From Amblyomma americanum (taxonomy: Eukaryota > Arthropoda > Arachnida > Ixodida > Ixodidae): a stretch of 64,000 bases of DNA. Under the pieces are notes generated by a model. The model saw only the letters and a list, made by a program, of their open reading frames with translations, was not told where the DNA came from and searched no databases. Made by a program: the position numbers and the translations under genes. Each line of letters begins with the position of its first letter. Positions within the stretch are counted from its first letter, which is position 1. Below, piece by piece: positions 46,791 through 60,400 of this stretch. Location of the stretch: the NCBI RefSeq assembly GCF_052857255.1, contig NC_135507.1, positions 72,241,721 to 72,305,720 on the forward strand. Direction: 5' to 3'.

Positions 46791-46966
46791 CCCGGCCGCG
46801 GCGGTCGAATTTCGGTGGAGCCGAAATTCTAGAGGCCCTTGTACTGTGCAATGTCAGTGCGCGTTAAAGAACCCCGGGTGGTCGACACTATTCCGGAGCC
46901 CTTTACTGCGGCGTTCCTCAAAGCATGAGTCGCTTCGGGACTCAGGCCTAAAACCAAACCAAATTA
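46791..46966 (+). mobile_element. SINE family B copy lacking its head
   Basis: Starts within the B-box flank (CGGCCGCGGCGGTCGAATTTC) and runs through the core and tail to AAAACCAAACC. The tRNA head is missing, and the join to gypsy integrase sequence is abrupt. Confidence 0.85.
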
Positions 46967-48248
46967 TTGGGGATGTCATAATTTTCTCGTGTATTTGGAT
47001 TCTTACTTGACAGCAGTACGCTAAAGTAAGGTTAATTTTTTAATGCATGCATAATTCGGACACACACTCCTTATATCAATGAATAGAAAACAGCAATAAC
47101 AGTTAAATGGCGAGACAGCAAGATGGCCTATTTACATTATAGATACAACTATACTGTCCATGGAATAATGAAAAGGCTACAAAACAAAAGGTACTTAAAT
47201 ATATGTAAAGAAAGTACAGTGTGCTAATTAAAAAATTTGATTTAATCTTTACCTCACCTTAGATAATATTGAAATCAATGTGAATTTCCCTGTTGCAATT
47301 ACAAATGACTAATGTGCTGCTAACCGAGCTCGATATACTCCGCGTCCTTAGCCCCGAGAATTCGAGATATAAATCGCGTCATCGTCCTGAAATCGTAATC
47401 GCACTTTTGATAGCGTAACTTTCAATGGGGGCACTCTTCAGATATCAGGGGGCCAAAATCCTTGACCATTGTGAAAACGGTTGCATATCTATGGACGGTT
47501 CCTCGATGAGTCTATCTGACTATCGATCAAACGATGAGTTGTACACGACCACAGTGTGATGCCTTTTTTTAACTTCATGGAATAGAAATAGCGCAAATGT
47601 TTATCGTTTCCGACGACGCTGTTTCAGCTAAAGCTCTCCTGCGGTGCTGCAAAGCTTGTTGTGAATTCGTTCGCGGGCATCAGGGTCGTCCACGCCGAAA
47701 TCCGTAGCTATCACGGCTGATTGAAGTTTTACGAGCGACTACTCCAAACCGAAGTTCGTGTATCGGTGATTAGCCGCGCCCGGTTAGAAACCGTGCAGCT
47801 ATAAAGCGGAAGTGAAGCTGTGCGTGTGATATCCGCGCGCACGCGAACGGAATGAAATGGCAAATAGAAAGGGTTGGTTTTACCCTAGTCTTTTTTTTTT
47901 GTCTTACGTCTGTGTACGATAAAATTGATCTTGTACGATACGACCTCTATCACGTTTCTGCTTCGATCTTCAAAAGAAGCCCAGGAAAATAGTGATTCAT
48001 GGACGAGAAGGAAAAATGAGACTGGCCTAGATAGCAGAGCCTACTGGTGCCGTGACACGCATTCTCCGTATTTATCATGAAGCCCATGACCTGTCAGTCG
48101 TGCCAGCTGTAAGCGCGTTTAAGTGAAGTTGTGATAAGACCGGAAACAGATATACAGACAATATACAGCACAAACATATCTCCGCATCAAGTGGGGCCAA
48201 CCGAGATCGAGTCTTCTTGCTAAGCATGTGACACTATAGGAACTGACG
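46967..48248. other. No gene; upstream region of the polo-like kinase
   Basis: AT-rich with short chance frames. No TE family recognised. The last 200-300 bp should include the kinase promoter, but no TATA box is evident. Confidence 0.45.
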
Positions 48249-48255
48249 TTTCAAA
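48249..48255 (-). promoter_or_regulatory. CHR-like TTTGAA site upstream of the polo-like kinase
   Basis: TTTCAAA (TTTGAA on the minus strand) lies 79-85 bp before the start codon. The CHR element controls G2/M genes including PLK1 in animals (established knowledge). A six-base match is weak by itself. Confidence 0.25.
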
Positions 48256-48333
48256 ATCGTCGCCCAGCGCTCGTTAGCGGCAGTGTCGAGCCCGGTGGTA
48301 GCCTTAGCATTGTGGCCGCTTTTCCTCTTCGCG

Positions 48334-48450
48334 ATGTCTCCTGTCAGCGAGACCCTGACTTGCTCTTCGGCGACCAGCAACGAACTGCCCGACGTTGTTG
48401 TCGACGCGAAATCCAAGAGAGAATACACCCGCGGCAAGTTCCTCGGCAAG
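48334..48450 (+). CDS. Polo-like kinase exon 1 (N-terminus)
   Basis: 39 codons from ATG at 48334 (context TTCGCGATGTCT) to the FLGK that opens the glycine loop; donor AAG|gtatac. An upstream in-frame GTG is ignored because animal genes start at [23 protein letters not shown] aligns with the pre-kinase segment of PLK1. Confidence 0.85.
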
Positions 48451-51400
48451 GTATACGTGTCCTTAGACTACGGGAGCGCTACGTTCTGTACCGCAGAGCA
48501 TGCTGGTTACCTTCATAGCCTTAGTTTAACAACCGCGCGTGAAAAAAATATTCTTGCTGCTCCTTACAGTGGATAAAAAATTAAGCATGCTTGAGCGTTC
48601 ATGCAGTGTAGAAGCGGAATACTGTACCCTCTGTACCAAAAGCAACGAAGCAACGTGGTTTGTTTCTTTGCTGGATAGCGAAGCACTTTGGCCGCCCCCT
48701 ATAGGCTCTAAGCCTGTGTACATTAAGGATGAGCATTGTTCTCAGCTTTGAAGGCCTTTCTGCCTTGTGGGGCGCCATAGGGGCTCACCCCCAGTGTTTT
48801 CTGCGCATGCGCAGCGTTGCTATAGCGACGGAGACGCGACTATAGGCCCGTCGTCTGCTTCCCATGGCACCGAGGCCCCAAAGCAGTTCTTGTTACTGGC
48901 GAGCGCGGCAAATTCGGAACACGTGCTTGGGCATTCTACTTCAGCAGCTTCGTGTGAGAGTGATGTCTTCTTCCACGGCGGCGTTAATTGAATACGTAGT
49001 CTTTGTCAGAAATATACAGCCCGAAGGGTTTGCTTCTGAACCTTATAGGGGGTAGGGGGGGGGGGGGGTGCTCTGAAATACATTAGTCAGTCCTAGGCTT
49101 GGGATGCTCAAGGACTTAGGTTCCTTCCACCTTCGTGAGATTAGGGTCCTTGAGAATGAATGGGGTGCCGCTCTGCAGGACTGGGAAGCAGGCCCCTTGG
49201 GCTGTGTGCTCTTTACAAGGATTCTAGGGAGGTGGGGAGCGTATCCAGATCGCATGGATGCATGGCTTTGCACACACAGCAGCATTGACGAAAGTGTGCG
49301 GAAGCTTTGCAAAATAATAATGGGCACTCTTTGTGGGCTTTGTAGGCGCTGTTATAGAAATGCGAACACTAGTGTAGGAGCACTCCAGGCACAAGCCGAC
49401 GGTGTCTGGTGTCCACAAATTTATTAAGAGGACTCATTCAGCCAGGAGGGAGCGGAGACACCAAGAAGGCGCAGCGCCGAGATCCGATCGCGTTACCGTC
49501 GAATTCTGATCTGCGCGCGCCCGCCGAGCGTGCTGGGAGCCGGCAGAACACTTCACACTATACCTCTGTCGCACACATTAGTTCATAGCGACCGCATTCT
49601 GATGCAGGCGGTACTCAGAATGCACCCTCGTGCTAGTTCTTAATTGATTCGTGTTGAATTTCGATATGTTTTGACTGCGGCTAAGCCAATCAGCAGTGCG
49701 GGGCTAGGAACAGCCCGCTCGCAGTTACTTTTTTTTTCTTTCGAAAAGTAATCCAGCGCTATACTTTAAGACGAGGACACAAAGAACTTGACAGGACGGG
49801 GATTGTACAGTCGTCAGCACGCCTGTATAGTTTCTGCATTGTCGCAAGCATTCTCTCTGGAACCATACATCTGCTTACAAATTTCCCTTATTTTTCGCTA
49901 CAAGTCGGCGTTTGAGCGCTATAGACGGGCGCACTGACTGTACTTCAAATACTTTTATTAAAGCAGACACATGTTACATGTGTACATACTGCTAAAAAAA
50001 AAACCTAACAGATTAAGGTCAGCAGACTATATTATCGCCTATTTCACAATCTGAACTGACTGGCTCGCAAGGAGATTGCTGTGGTGCTGACGCATGTGTC
50101 CCCTGTTTCCTTGTCTGTCCTTACTGAGAATTTTGATTCCCTCAAGTCATGGCTCGACAAGGATAATATGCAATAGGTGATAATATGCAGTGTGCTCTCC
50201 TTAATCTACTCGAGGTTTAACAGCGATAGCAGCATGGCGCCCGTCCCTGGGTTTCTCGTCGCCGTGGTTACCATGGTAACGCACCCATCGGTTACCTTGG
50301 CAACCCGGGTATGGTTATCATATCGCGTGATACCACGTAGGATGTGTTAAGGCCTTTAACAATGCTATGCATCTGTTTGTATCTCGTCGTCTGATGTCAC
50401 CTAATGCCACGGCCAACCTCAGTCGCATAAGCCTACGGGTGGCTCTGTTTGGAACAGCCGGTTGCCAAAACTAAATGCCTACACAGCTATCGCTGAATTT
50501 CGCGTTACGTAGTCATAGCCGTCCTGTGAATGTTTTGCTTTCTCTTGCAGTCATGAATGCGCTCAGCTCAATCATTCTTGCTTTGTCTTTTGTGTTCCTG
50601 CTTGTCTTCGTTCTTTTCGCGCTGTGTTTTTCGTCAATTAGCCGAGTGCGAATTGGCCCAATAAGAATCCTTATTCAATAGAAGTGGTTGGAGTACAGCG
50701 CCCGTCCTGTGAACTTTTCCGTGTGTATTGTAGTGTTGTATTGCTCGTAAAGTAAAAAAAATGCATAACCAACCAGCCCCGCAACGCATTTCGTCGGCAG
50801 TTAGAGGCTTAGAGTGAGCTCTTGCTGCGATGCGAGAGTATCAATGGTTGGTTGGCCCAGGTGGGCGATCAAGCCCAGACACGTTGTGGTGCATTGGCAT
50901 GCGTGTGCAAACATCAGTAGTGAGGCGCATACATTAAAAACTTATACTACAGGCTGAGTGGTTATGGCGCTCAGCTGCTGGCCCGAAAGACGCGGGTTCG
51001 ATCCCGGCCGCGGCGGTCGAATTTCGATGGAGGCGAAATGCTAGAGGCCCGTGTAATGTGCGATGTCAGCGCATGCTACAGAACCCCAGGTGGTCGAAAT
51101 TTCCGGAGCCCTTCACTACGCCATCCCTCATAGCCTGAGTCGCTTTGGGACGTTAAACCCCCATAAACCACGAACCAAACTTATACTGCAGGCACGCCTA
51201 ACAAAACACGTAGCGGGGCTAGTGGGGTGTGCATGGAGTGTTCTTGAAGAAGTAATCCAAATTATATTTTAAGACGAAGACAAAGAACTTGACAGGATGC
51301 GTGCTGTACGGCTGCCATTTTTATTGCAGCACACATATAACATCTATGCAGAATGAAAGTACTGAGCTCAAGCGCATTCATGACGGTAGGAAAAAAACAA

Positions 51401-54400
51401 GAAAACCTAGAAGATTAAGGAGAGAATCCTTCAATGTTATCGAATATTTGACAGTCTGAATTAACTGGCTCGCAGGGAGTCTGACGTGGGGTTCACTGCC
51501 TCTTTCCTTGATAAAAAAAAACTCTTCTGACAATTCGCGTGTACTTACTTGTCAGAATTTTGTAAATATGAAAACTATCATATGTGAGCCTCCATTGAGG
51601 GGATCAAAATTCTAAGTACAAGTAAGGACTGATTAGCTCGCGAATAATCAGATGAGCTTTTTATCACGCAAATAAGCGACACGTGTGTCAGCATCACATC
51701 AGTCTTCCTGCTATCCAGTGAATTCAGATCATTAAATATTATCGCCTATCATGCCACCTACTCTACTCAATCTGTTTTTTCCCCTACCGTCATGAATGCA
51801 CTTTCGCTCAGTACCGTCATTCTGTATAAATGTAAAATGTTTGGTTTATGGGGTTTAACGTCCCAAAGCCTCAGTCTCTGAGGGGCGCCGTAGTGAAGGG
51901 TTCCACAGATTTCGACCGCGTGGGGTTCTTTAACGTGCACTGGCATCGCATAGACACTCTGCCTTCTAGCACTTCGACTCCATAGAGGACCCAAGCTGGG
52001 CCAGAGGGCGCTGCGAACTGCAGTGGACAGTGCTGAAGCAAGGATAGAAATCAAACAACGCGGCGTAGGGAGGCTTGCTTTGAGAGCACATGGCAATGCA
52101 CCAAATCAGGGAGTACAAGGGGATATGGGATGGACGTCATTCGAGAGCATAGAAGCTAGAAGTAAGATAGCATTTGAGGAGCGATCGAGAAAAATGGGGG
52201 AAAAGCAGTGGGCTAGGAAAGTTTTCAGATACCTATACATAATGAATGTTGACACGAAATGGAGAAAGCGAGCTAGAAAACTGACAAGCAAATATCTGGA
52301 CAGCAGTAGGGGGCAAATCAGCAATTATCGGTCAAGAAAAAGGTTAAAGAAACACAGAGAGCTCTGTGGAAAACAGGATGCTGACGAAATCGGCACTAGG
52401 AACCTACCAGATCTTTAAGCAGGAAATTGCCAAAGAAAATATCTATGCTAATTGTTGGGAAAGCACTTTCTTGTTCGAGTCCCGGAAAGCAGTATTGCGG
52501 ACTCAGACATACCGTGCAGGGTACCACGAGATAGACACATTATGCAGTGCGTGTGGAGAGGAAAAGGAAATGGCTGAACACTTGATACTTTTCTCTAAAG
52601 GGCTTCAGCCTAAATTTGGAAGCAGTGGGGCTGATGTATTCAATGCATTGGCGTTTAAGCATGGTGGAGGAAAATAGATTTTAAGCTGGTAAAAACGGCC
52701 CAGCGACCTTCATCTCACTGGTGGCTAAAATCAAGAAAAGAGTGAAATATCACGAGTCATGGCTAAGTGGCGTGGTCATAATCATGTTAATCATAATAAA
52801 ATCATAATAAAAACAAAAGTAACAACTCAAATATTATGAATAATTAAAATAATTATTCAATCTTCATTTTCGGAGCCCAGGAACAGCCCTAAGGTCCTGG
52901 TGCAGGTAAACCATACACACAAATGTACAGTCGTTTTCAAAAATACACGGCCCATGGCTTCGCTCTGTGTAGCCGCACCGCGGAGCTGCTATCTTCGTTG
53001 TGCGGTCGCTGTGAGAGAGTCCTGTGTGACGACAGCCTTCGCCCTCACTCTCGTTCTTTCACGTGGTACACCTAAGGAACTCTTATGTGCGGCGTTCGTT
53101 CGTTTCGCCGCTGGCGCTCGCTACGAAAGAGGGCGCCTGCAGTTCGCGAGCCTCTGCGCGCGACTGTCATGAATAGATGCTTCCGCTTTGCCGTGCTCTC
53201 TTGCCGAGCTGTTACAGCAAGACTACCATCGCGGAGCGTTGAGACGCTTTGCAGGGGCGAGGTCTTGTTTCTCTGTTCAAATTTCGCTTCGCATGTACAG
53301 TGCTGGCGAAAGTGTGGTTTAAGATTTTTGACCGAAACCACTCACACGCTCAGCAACACTGACCAAAAATCTTCTGGCTTGGGCTGTTCTTTTGCCGTTG
53401 CATAGAAACAGGAACACCTAGTCAAAAGTTGCAGAAATTTGGCCCGGCCGCCTCCGAATTCGACCGCACCCATCACGACGCTGACCTACAGATTTAGCCT
53501 GGCGACCCCAGAAATTTGGCGCCGGCTGCCCCCAGAATTTGACCTTGACCGACTTGGACCAAAATCGATGTCTTGCTATAATTGACCGCGCCCAAAAAAC
53601 AATGGTGACCTCCTAATTTGACCCTGGCCATTTCCATATTTTGGTCAGGGCATATATATAATTATAATTGGTTTTTGGGGGAAAGGAAATGGCGCAGTAT
53701 CTGTCTCATATATCTTTGGACACCTGAACCGCGCCGTAAGGGAATGGATAAAGGAGGGAGTGAAAGAAGAAAGGAAGAATAGGTGCCGTAGTGGAGGGCT
53801 CCGGAATAATTTCGACCACCTGGGGATCTTTAACGTGCACTGACATCGCACAGCACACGGGCGCCTTAGCATTTTTCCTCCATAAAAACGCAGCCGCCGC
53901 GGTCGGGTTCGAACCCGGGAACTCCGGATCAGTAGTCGAGCGCCCTAACCACGGAGCCACCGCGGCGGGGCTCAGGGCATCCCCTAAATTTGATTTTTAC
54001 CAATTTGCACCGGAATCGACGTCCAACCATAACTGTCCATGCGCGACACGATAGCAAATTAGCGTAATAGCAGATAGGCGTAAACGACCACCGAATTTGC
54101 CCATATGGTGAGAGGGCTTTCTCTTCATGCCGCCAAATATTGCGAACCGTGGGAAGCATTTGGTGCAGCGAGCTCAATTGGTGCAGCGACTGGCATGGAC
54201 AGGTGGTGGTCCCGGGCTCGAACCGCGGAGCAGCACGGTTCAGCTGCGAAGTTTTTGTGAAAGCTGTATAGCATTCTTTTGTGGCCTTAAGGCTGCGCTT
54301 GTGTGGATGCGCATGGGTAATTGCAACTCTACGCCACATTGGGGAGATTCCGCTAAGCATTGGACCATCCACTGTATCCGTTGCGAAGAGATGTTTCACT

Positions 54401-57400
54401 CCCGCAGTGCAGTTTCATTTACTTGTCATTTGGATGCCCATGCAAATAAGCTGCCTCTTATTTTTAAGGGCGGACATGCACGATGCTATGAGTTTGTAGA
54501 CAAACAGACGAAGGCGGTCTACGCAGCCAAGATCGTCTCCAAGAAGCACCTTGAGGAGGGGCGCCTGGCTGAAAATGTACGTTCCTAACCAGGGCTCCCT
54601 CCTTTCTCCGCCTGCTCGGTTTGTAGACATTTTCTTGGGGACAATGAGTCTCACATCATGGCATATTTGCTGTTGGTAAAAATTGCTTCCTTGGCCTTTC
54701 CTCGCAGTGTTAATGTTAATGTTAGCAGACTTTGTTTGGGGAAAAACTATCTTTTAAAACTTTTCCCTACACTGGATTTAAACCCATGTCGTCAACCGTC
54801 CCCCCCCCCCCTCCCCCCCTCCACAAAAAATATCTCAGCGACCAACATTTGGAACTGAATGGCGGTGTTGCTTAGCCTCACAAGAAACTACGAAACATGC
54901 CCAGCAATTTCGGACAAAAATTTTTGAAAACTGGAAAATTGTAAATACTTTAAAAGGAATATTGAAGGTAATGACCCATTCTTCTGATACGTAGCAAAAT
55001 CTTTCTTTTAGAACGCTTCCATCGGTTGCACCGAACAGTTACGGCTCCCATGGAAAACCAATGGAGAACGCTTTTGACTATAGCAAAAAACGTTAATAGA
55101 CAACAAAATTAAAGACTGCCGTCGGATCATCTGCAGATATGTTGATTGTTATATGAAATTTCACTTTATATAAAAAGTTGCGTTCATAAAAGGTTACCCC
55201 CTCCAAAATGTTTTTTTTTCCAGAATTGCTGGGTGCACGGTTAAGGTATAGGTGCAGGCCAACGTATACTAAGTATCCTATTATTGCCTCTAGGAATTTT
55301 CTTACTACGATTTATCTGCAGAAGAGGGTGAAAAGCAGGGTACAAAATTTTTGCTTAAATCTTGAAAAACAAATGGATGGACAGCCGCATATTACAATTG
55401 TCCAATTACATTTGTTAGTCATCATGATGGCCTATGTAATTTAAGCTTACGCGGCTTTAGTACTCGTGCTTAGATTCAGCTTCTTCCAACACTTTCTTTC
55501 TTTTGTTCCCGCTTAACACAACAGTTTCGTGGATGCTCATTTAATTGTTGCGTGCAGCTGGAAGAGGAAATAAACATCCACAGAACCTTGCATCACAAGC
55601 ACGTCGTCGCTTTCCACGACCACTTTGAGGACGACGACTATGTGTACATCATCCTGGAGCTGTGCACAAGACAGGTGCGTTAACACTCTCCACATCTCCG
55701 TCGCCCGATCGAAAAGTCTACAGGGTCGTATCCTATTCGAATTTTGCTCTTCGCCATTTGTCGTGCGCGGAACAGTGCAGCGAAGTCTGTCATTCTAGAA
55801 TGTGCAATGCAGACAGGCGACTGCCATAGACGAGAGCGTCACAAAACTTAGCTCATACTCAAAAATTCTGTACAAAACCATTTGGGAACAGGAACAAGTT
55901 TATGAATGCAAATTTTCATATATTGTAAGATTTATTTATAACAATCAATATATCCTCAGATCTCCCGTCAGCAGATTTGTATTTTTTTGCTATTAATGCT
56001 TGTAACGTTAAGAGACCGGAAACGCGCAGAGTGGGTGAGCGAACAAACGCGGGTTGATTACATCCTAACCGAAACCAAGAGGAAGAAATGGGCTTGGGCA
56101 GGGCATGTGATGCGAAGGCAAGACAACCGCTGGTCCTTAAGGGTAACGGAGTGGATTCCAAGAGAAGGCAAGCGTAGCAGGGGGCGGCTGGAGGTTAAGC
56201 GGGCGGATGAGATTAAGAAGTTTGCGGGGATACGGTGGGCGCATCTGGCAAATGACGGGGTTAATTGAAGAAGAGACATGGAGAATGGCTTTGCCCTGCA
56301 ATGTGTGTAGTCAGGCTGATGATGGTGATGCCTGTGCTATTGCCAAATGCATTGCCTCTCTACGCACGCGCCGATTAGTCCGGACGCCCAAGGCGCGCGT
56401 ACCATTGACGAGAACTTGGCGCCATCTGGCGCCATCGGGACGATCTGCGTACACGCAGTGGTGGCAGGCGGCATCAGTACGCGCTATGCTAAACGTATCC
56501 AGTATCTATTACCTGCGTGTGTCGAATGCATTGCAGGTGGCAATACGGAATATGGGCCACATAGAGCTTATTCGTGTGGCGTTAATCGCATGTCGTGCCG
56601 GTTAAGGCAGCAATGGCGCAACAAAGTGGCGGTCGCATCGCGACACGGACACACGAACGAGACAATCCTGTTGTCCTGCAAATCCGGCAATGACCCCGGC
56701 CCAAAAAACGTGTCCGAATGTGACTTTTTTCAACGCCTTTCGACATCTATTATACTCCATCTCGTTACTTACTTGCCGCACTGTGAAAGGCAGAGCCATT
56801 CAGCCACTCAGGATAGTGCGTTAAAAGAGTTCCTCCGTGCCTCGCCGGCTGCGTGTCGCCTGCTTGCGGTGTAGGCAGATATGCTTACAAAAGAGTATAA
56901 AGCAATGCTCTATTACCGTATGCGTCGCTCACGCGCGCTAAACGCAAGCACTTTGAGGAAAGGTGTGCAATTTGCTCCATTCGCACACTCAGTCCAGCGC
57001 ACGGTGGAAGAATATTATAGGTGTCGGAACGGCGGCGCTTGGAGCGGAGCGGCCGTGTCCCGCCGCGCGTGCATGCTTTGACAGTTCGCCGACAGATGGC
57101 ATAGCGATGCAGGGGGCCTTGGTTAGCGCCGCCTGCGCCGGTCAAAGCACGTGTGGGCACGCATCTTGCTTCAGTTTTGTGGACGTTGTTTTCTCGACAA
57201 TCATGCAATTGTGAGCACAATGGGCAAGAAGTGTTTCGTTCCACATTGCACGACGGGATACAAAGGCTGTACCGAAAAACTGTCCCTCTTTTCCGCGCCG
57301 AAAGATGAAGAACGCTTGAATCTTTGGCGTCGAGCTATCCCAAGGAAGGATCGCTGCCTTCAAGTGAACGACCACGTGTGTGAAAAGCACTTCGAGCCCC

Positions 57401-60400
57401 ACCTCGTGACTAAGGCATGGACAGCGCAGTACAAAGGACATGTCCTGGTGAGTGTTCCACGAAAGGCTTCATTGGCGAGTAATGCTGTGCCAACAATATT
57501 TCCCGGTTGCCCGCTGTACCTATCGAAATCGCTGAAAACAAGAAAGCGGCCCGCGGAAAGACAAGCTTTGCCTTCGTCGAAAAAACGAGTCGCATCATCA
57601 ACTGACTGTAACCAGGAAGGGGCCTCATGCAGTAAAGATAGTGATGGCGTTAAAGGAAGCCCGTGCCAAACATCCGCGAATGCATTCGACAACGACATGA
57701 ATGTGATGGAAGGCCAAACTTCTGAAGTAATGCCTCAGCCTGTTGGTCCGTACTCATCACTGGAAACTACATGCGCCACTTTCGCAAGCTTATTCGCCGA
57801 CCTGCCACGGTCATTTCTTCCATCGAGTTCTTGGGGGTATCACCTGCTTGGCGTGGGAGAAGTACGAAGCGTCGTTTTCTCCCAGCTGGCGCGCACCCAA
57901 ACACCTGTCGGGGTTTTGCTATCGGATGCATTCCCGCCGACACAAAGCCCTGCACCTTCTTTGGTAACCACTAAAACTGTTGAAATTCAGGAAGATATGC
58001 TGGCGAAAATTGCCATGATGGGCAGGCCAGTTTCTATGGCAGACCTTGGATATGAAGGAACTTTATCAACTGTAGATGATGTAAAAGCTCTCTTAGAGCA
58101 TGTGGACAACACAAAACTCTGCGCTGGTGGACCTAATGTTCTGGAGTACCCGCATGCTGTAACAAAGTGTGCATACCTTGATATTAATCAGAAGTGGCGC
58201 CATAGAGGATGCTCTATAGTTGTTCACTCAAACTCTTCAGCATGTCACAAATGTGCAGGTCTTTCAAACGTCCTGCGGATGCACCAGAAAAGAACAGAAG
58301 AAAGAAAGCGCAGGCTTCAGCCTGCTGCTGTGCGTCTCTTGCCTTCATACCAAAGCAAGGACAAAGTTGCAGTCTTGCGTCGAGCAAATTATGCTCTGAA
58401 AAGAGCGAAGAATCGTGCCATCAACAGAGTGAAGAAACTGTCAGCGGAACTTGCGGAAGCTCGCCTCAACATGCAAAAAATGTCAGAAGAAGAACTGGAG
58501 GACAAGCTCTTCAAAACTGACATTCCTAGTGCTCAGCTGACGGTAATGAAAGAGTGCGTAGCAGCAGCTAAGCTAGCTAACAAGAAAAGCCGCCGCTACA
58601 CGGAGGAGTGGCTTCTAATGTGTTTGCTTCTACATATACGCAGCCCATCTGCATATTGCTTTCTCCGAGACAATGATGTGCTCCCTCTTCCATGCGTAAC
58701 GACAGTGCGCAGGTACTTAAGCATGGTAAGATTCAAGTGCGGTTTTGACACGCGGTTTTTCACGGCACTGAAGAAAAAGATGGCCGCTAAGGATAACTTC
58801 CAGCGCCATGGGATTCTTGTTTTTGACGAAATGCGCGTTAGAAAAGAAATACGAGTGCATTCAAAGTCTATGACATATAGTGGCTTCGTCGATTATGGCG
58901 ATTCATCAGAGGCTCACGACGACCTTGCAGACCATGGACTTGTATTTACATTTCGCTCATTTGGTGACAAGTATTCTCAGCCAGTCGCAGTGTTTGCAAG
59001 CAAGGGCCCAACAAAAGGAGCCATACTTGCACAGCTCGTCTTAAAAGCGATATTTTTGCTTGAAGAAGCGGGGGCCATAGTCGACGCAGTCGTCTGCGAT
59101 GGCGCTAGTACAAATCGTTCAATGTGGAAAGAGTTCGGTGTGAGTGGAGCGCTGAAGAGTACTAGGAACTACTTCACACATCCTGCTGATGAAAACCGTA
59201 ATGTGTATGTATTTTCGGACGCGCCCCATCTCATGAAATGCGTTCGGAATCGTTTACACGCACAAAAAGTGTTGTGGGTGAACGGGGATCGCGTTCAATG
59301 GGCACATTTTGATAGGCTCTTTGTAGAAGATTCTAAGCAGCCAGGGAACTTGCGTGTGTGCCCTAAATTAACTTTTTCCCACATCAATCCTTCAACGACC
59401 GAAAAAATGCGGGTGAAGCTGGCCACTCAACTGTTCAGCATGAGTGTAGCCAAAGGATTAGAATTCTATTCACAGAGGCGCACAAAAGGACTCGAAAATG
59501 TGAAGGCAACGGTGGAATTCACGCTGAGGCTTAACAACCTTTTTGACGCCCTGAATCGAACTCATACAAAGGAGGGCGTCACAGTTGGAAGCAAAGATTT
59601 AAGAGTCCTCGCTTCGTCGCTCTACTGGCTAAATAAATGGGAAAAAGAAGTGGTATCAGGAAAGATATCTCGGGCAAGTTTCCTCACCGATCAAACCGCT
59701 GAAGGTCTTCGCGTGACTATTTTGTCCACATTGGAACTATCAAGGTACCTGTTGAAAGAGTGCGGTTTCAAATACGTCTTAACCGGAAAATTTAACCAAG
59801 ACGTGATCGAACGCTTCTTCGGTGTTATCCGGCAAGCTGGAGGTCAAAATGACCACCCGTCTATGCCCACGTTTCTGCAACTATACAATATGCTATCAGT
59901 CTATAGTCTCATTAAGCCCCCTAAATTCGGGAATTGTCAAGTCAGCAATGTTGAATCTGAGCACGGTCTACCTGTGCTAACGTTGAATGACTTGAAACTT
60001 GCTTTTGATGATAATGCCAAGTCTGAAGGACACGTTCAGCTGCTGAAAAAGAAGCTAGATGGCCTGGTTGCTGTTGAAGCGGAGGTTGACCATGTGTTCG
60101 ACAAGTTGCATGAAGTACGAGAAGCTGCCGACTGTATAATTTATTACTTAGTTGGCTTTATATGCCGCAAGTACTTGAAGAGTACAACGTGCACGAAGTG
60201 CCGTGAAGGATTATTGGAAGAAAGTGCCCTTCATCAACAGCCGGAAAGCAGCCTTGTTCTGTGTAAAACTAGAGGAGGCCTCATGCACCCAAAGCGAAGT
60301 CTCTTTCACTTGCTCCATGCCACTGAGATGGAATTTCAGAAGCATGCGGCTCTAAGAAATGCCTATGAATTGACGCTGGACAACATGCTTGACAACTACG

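Noticed and set aside
54160..54260. tRNA-like AGCTCAATTGGTGCAGCG followed by GGGCTCGAACC
   Set aside because: Looks like the head of another tRNA-derived SINE, but the body is not recognisable and no other copy was found in the window.
57142..57955. Minus- and plus-strand frames of 60-112 residues inside the transposase
   Set aside because: Shadow frames of the 1111-codon transposase gene.
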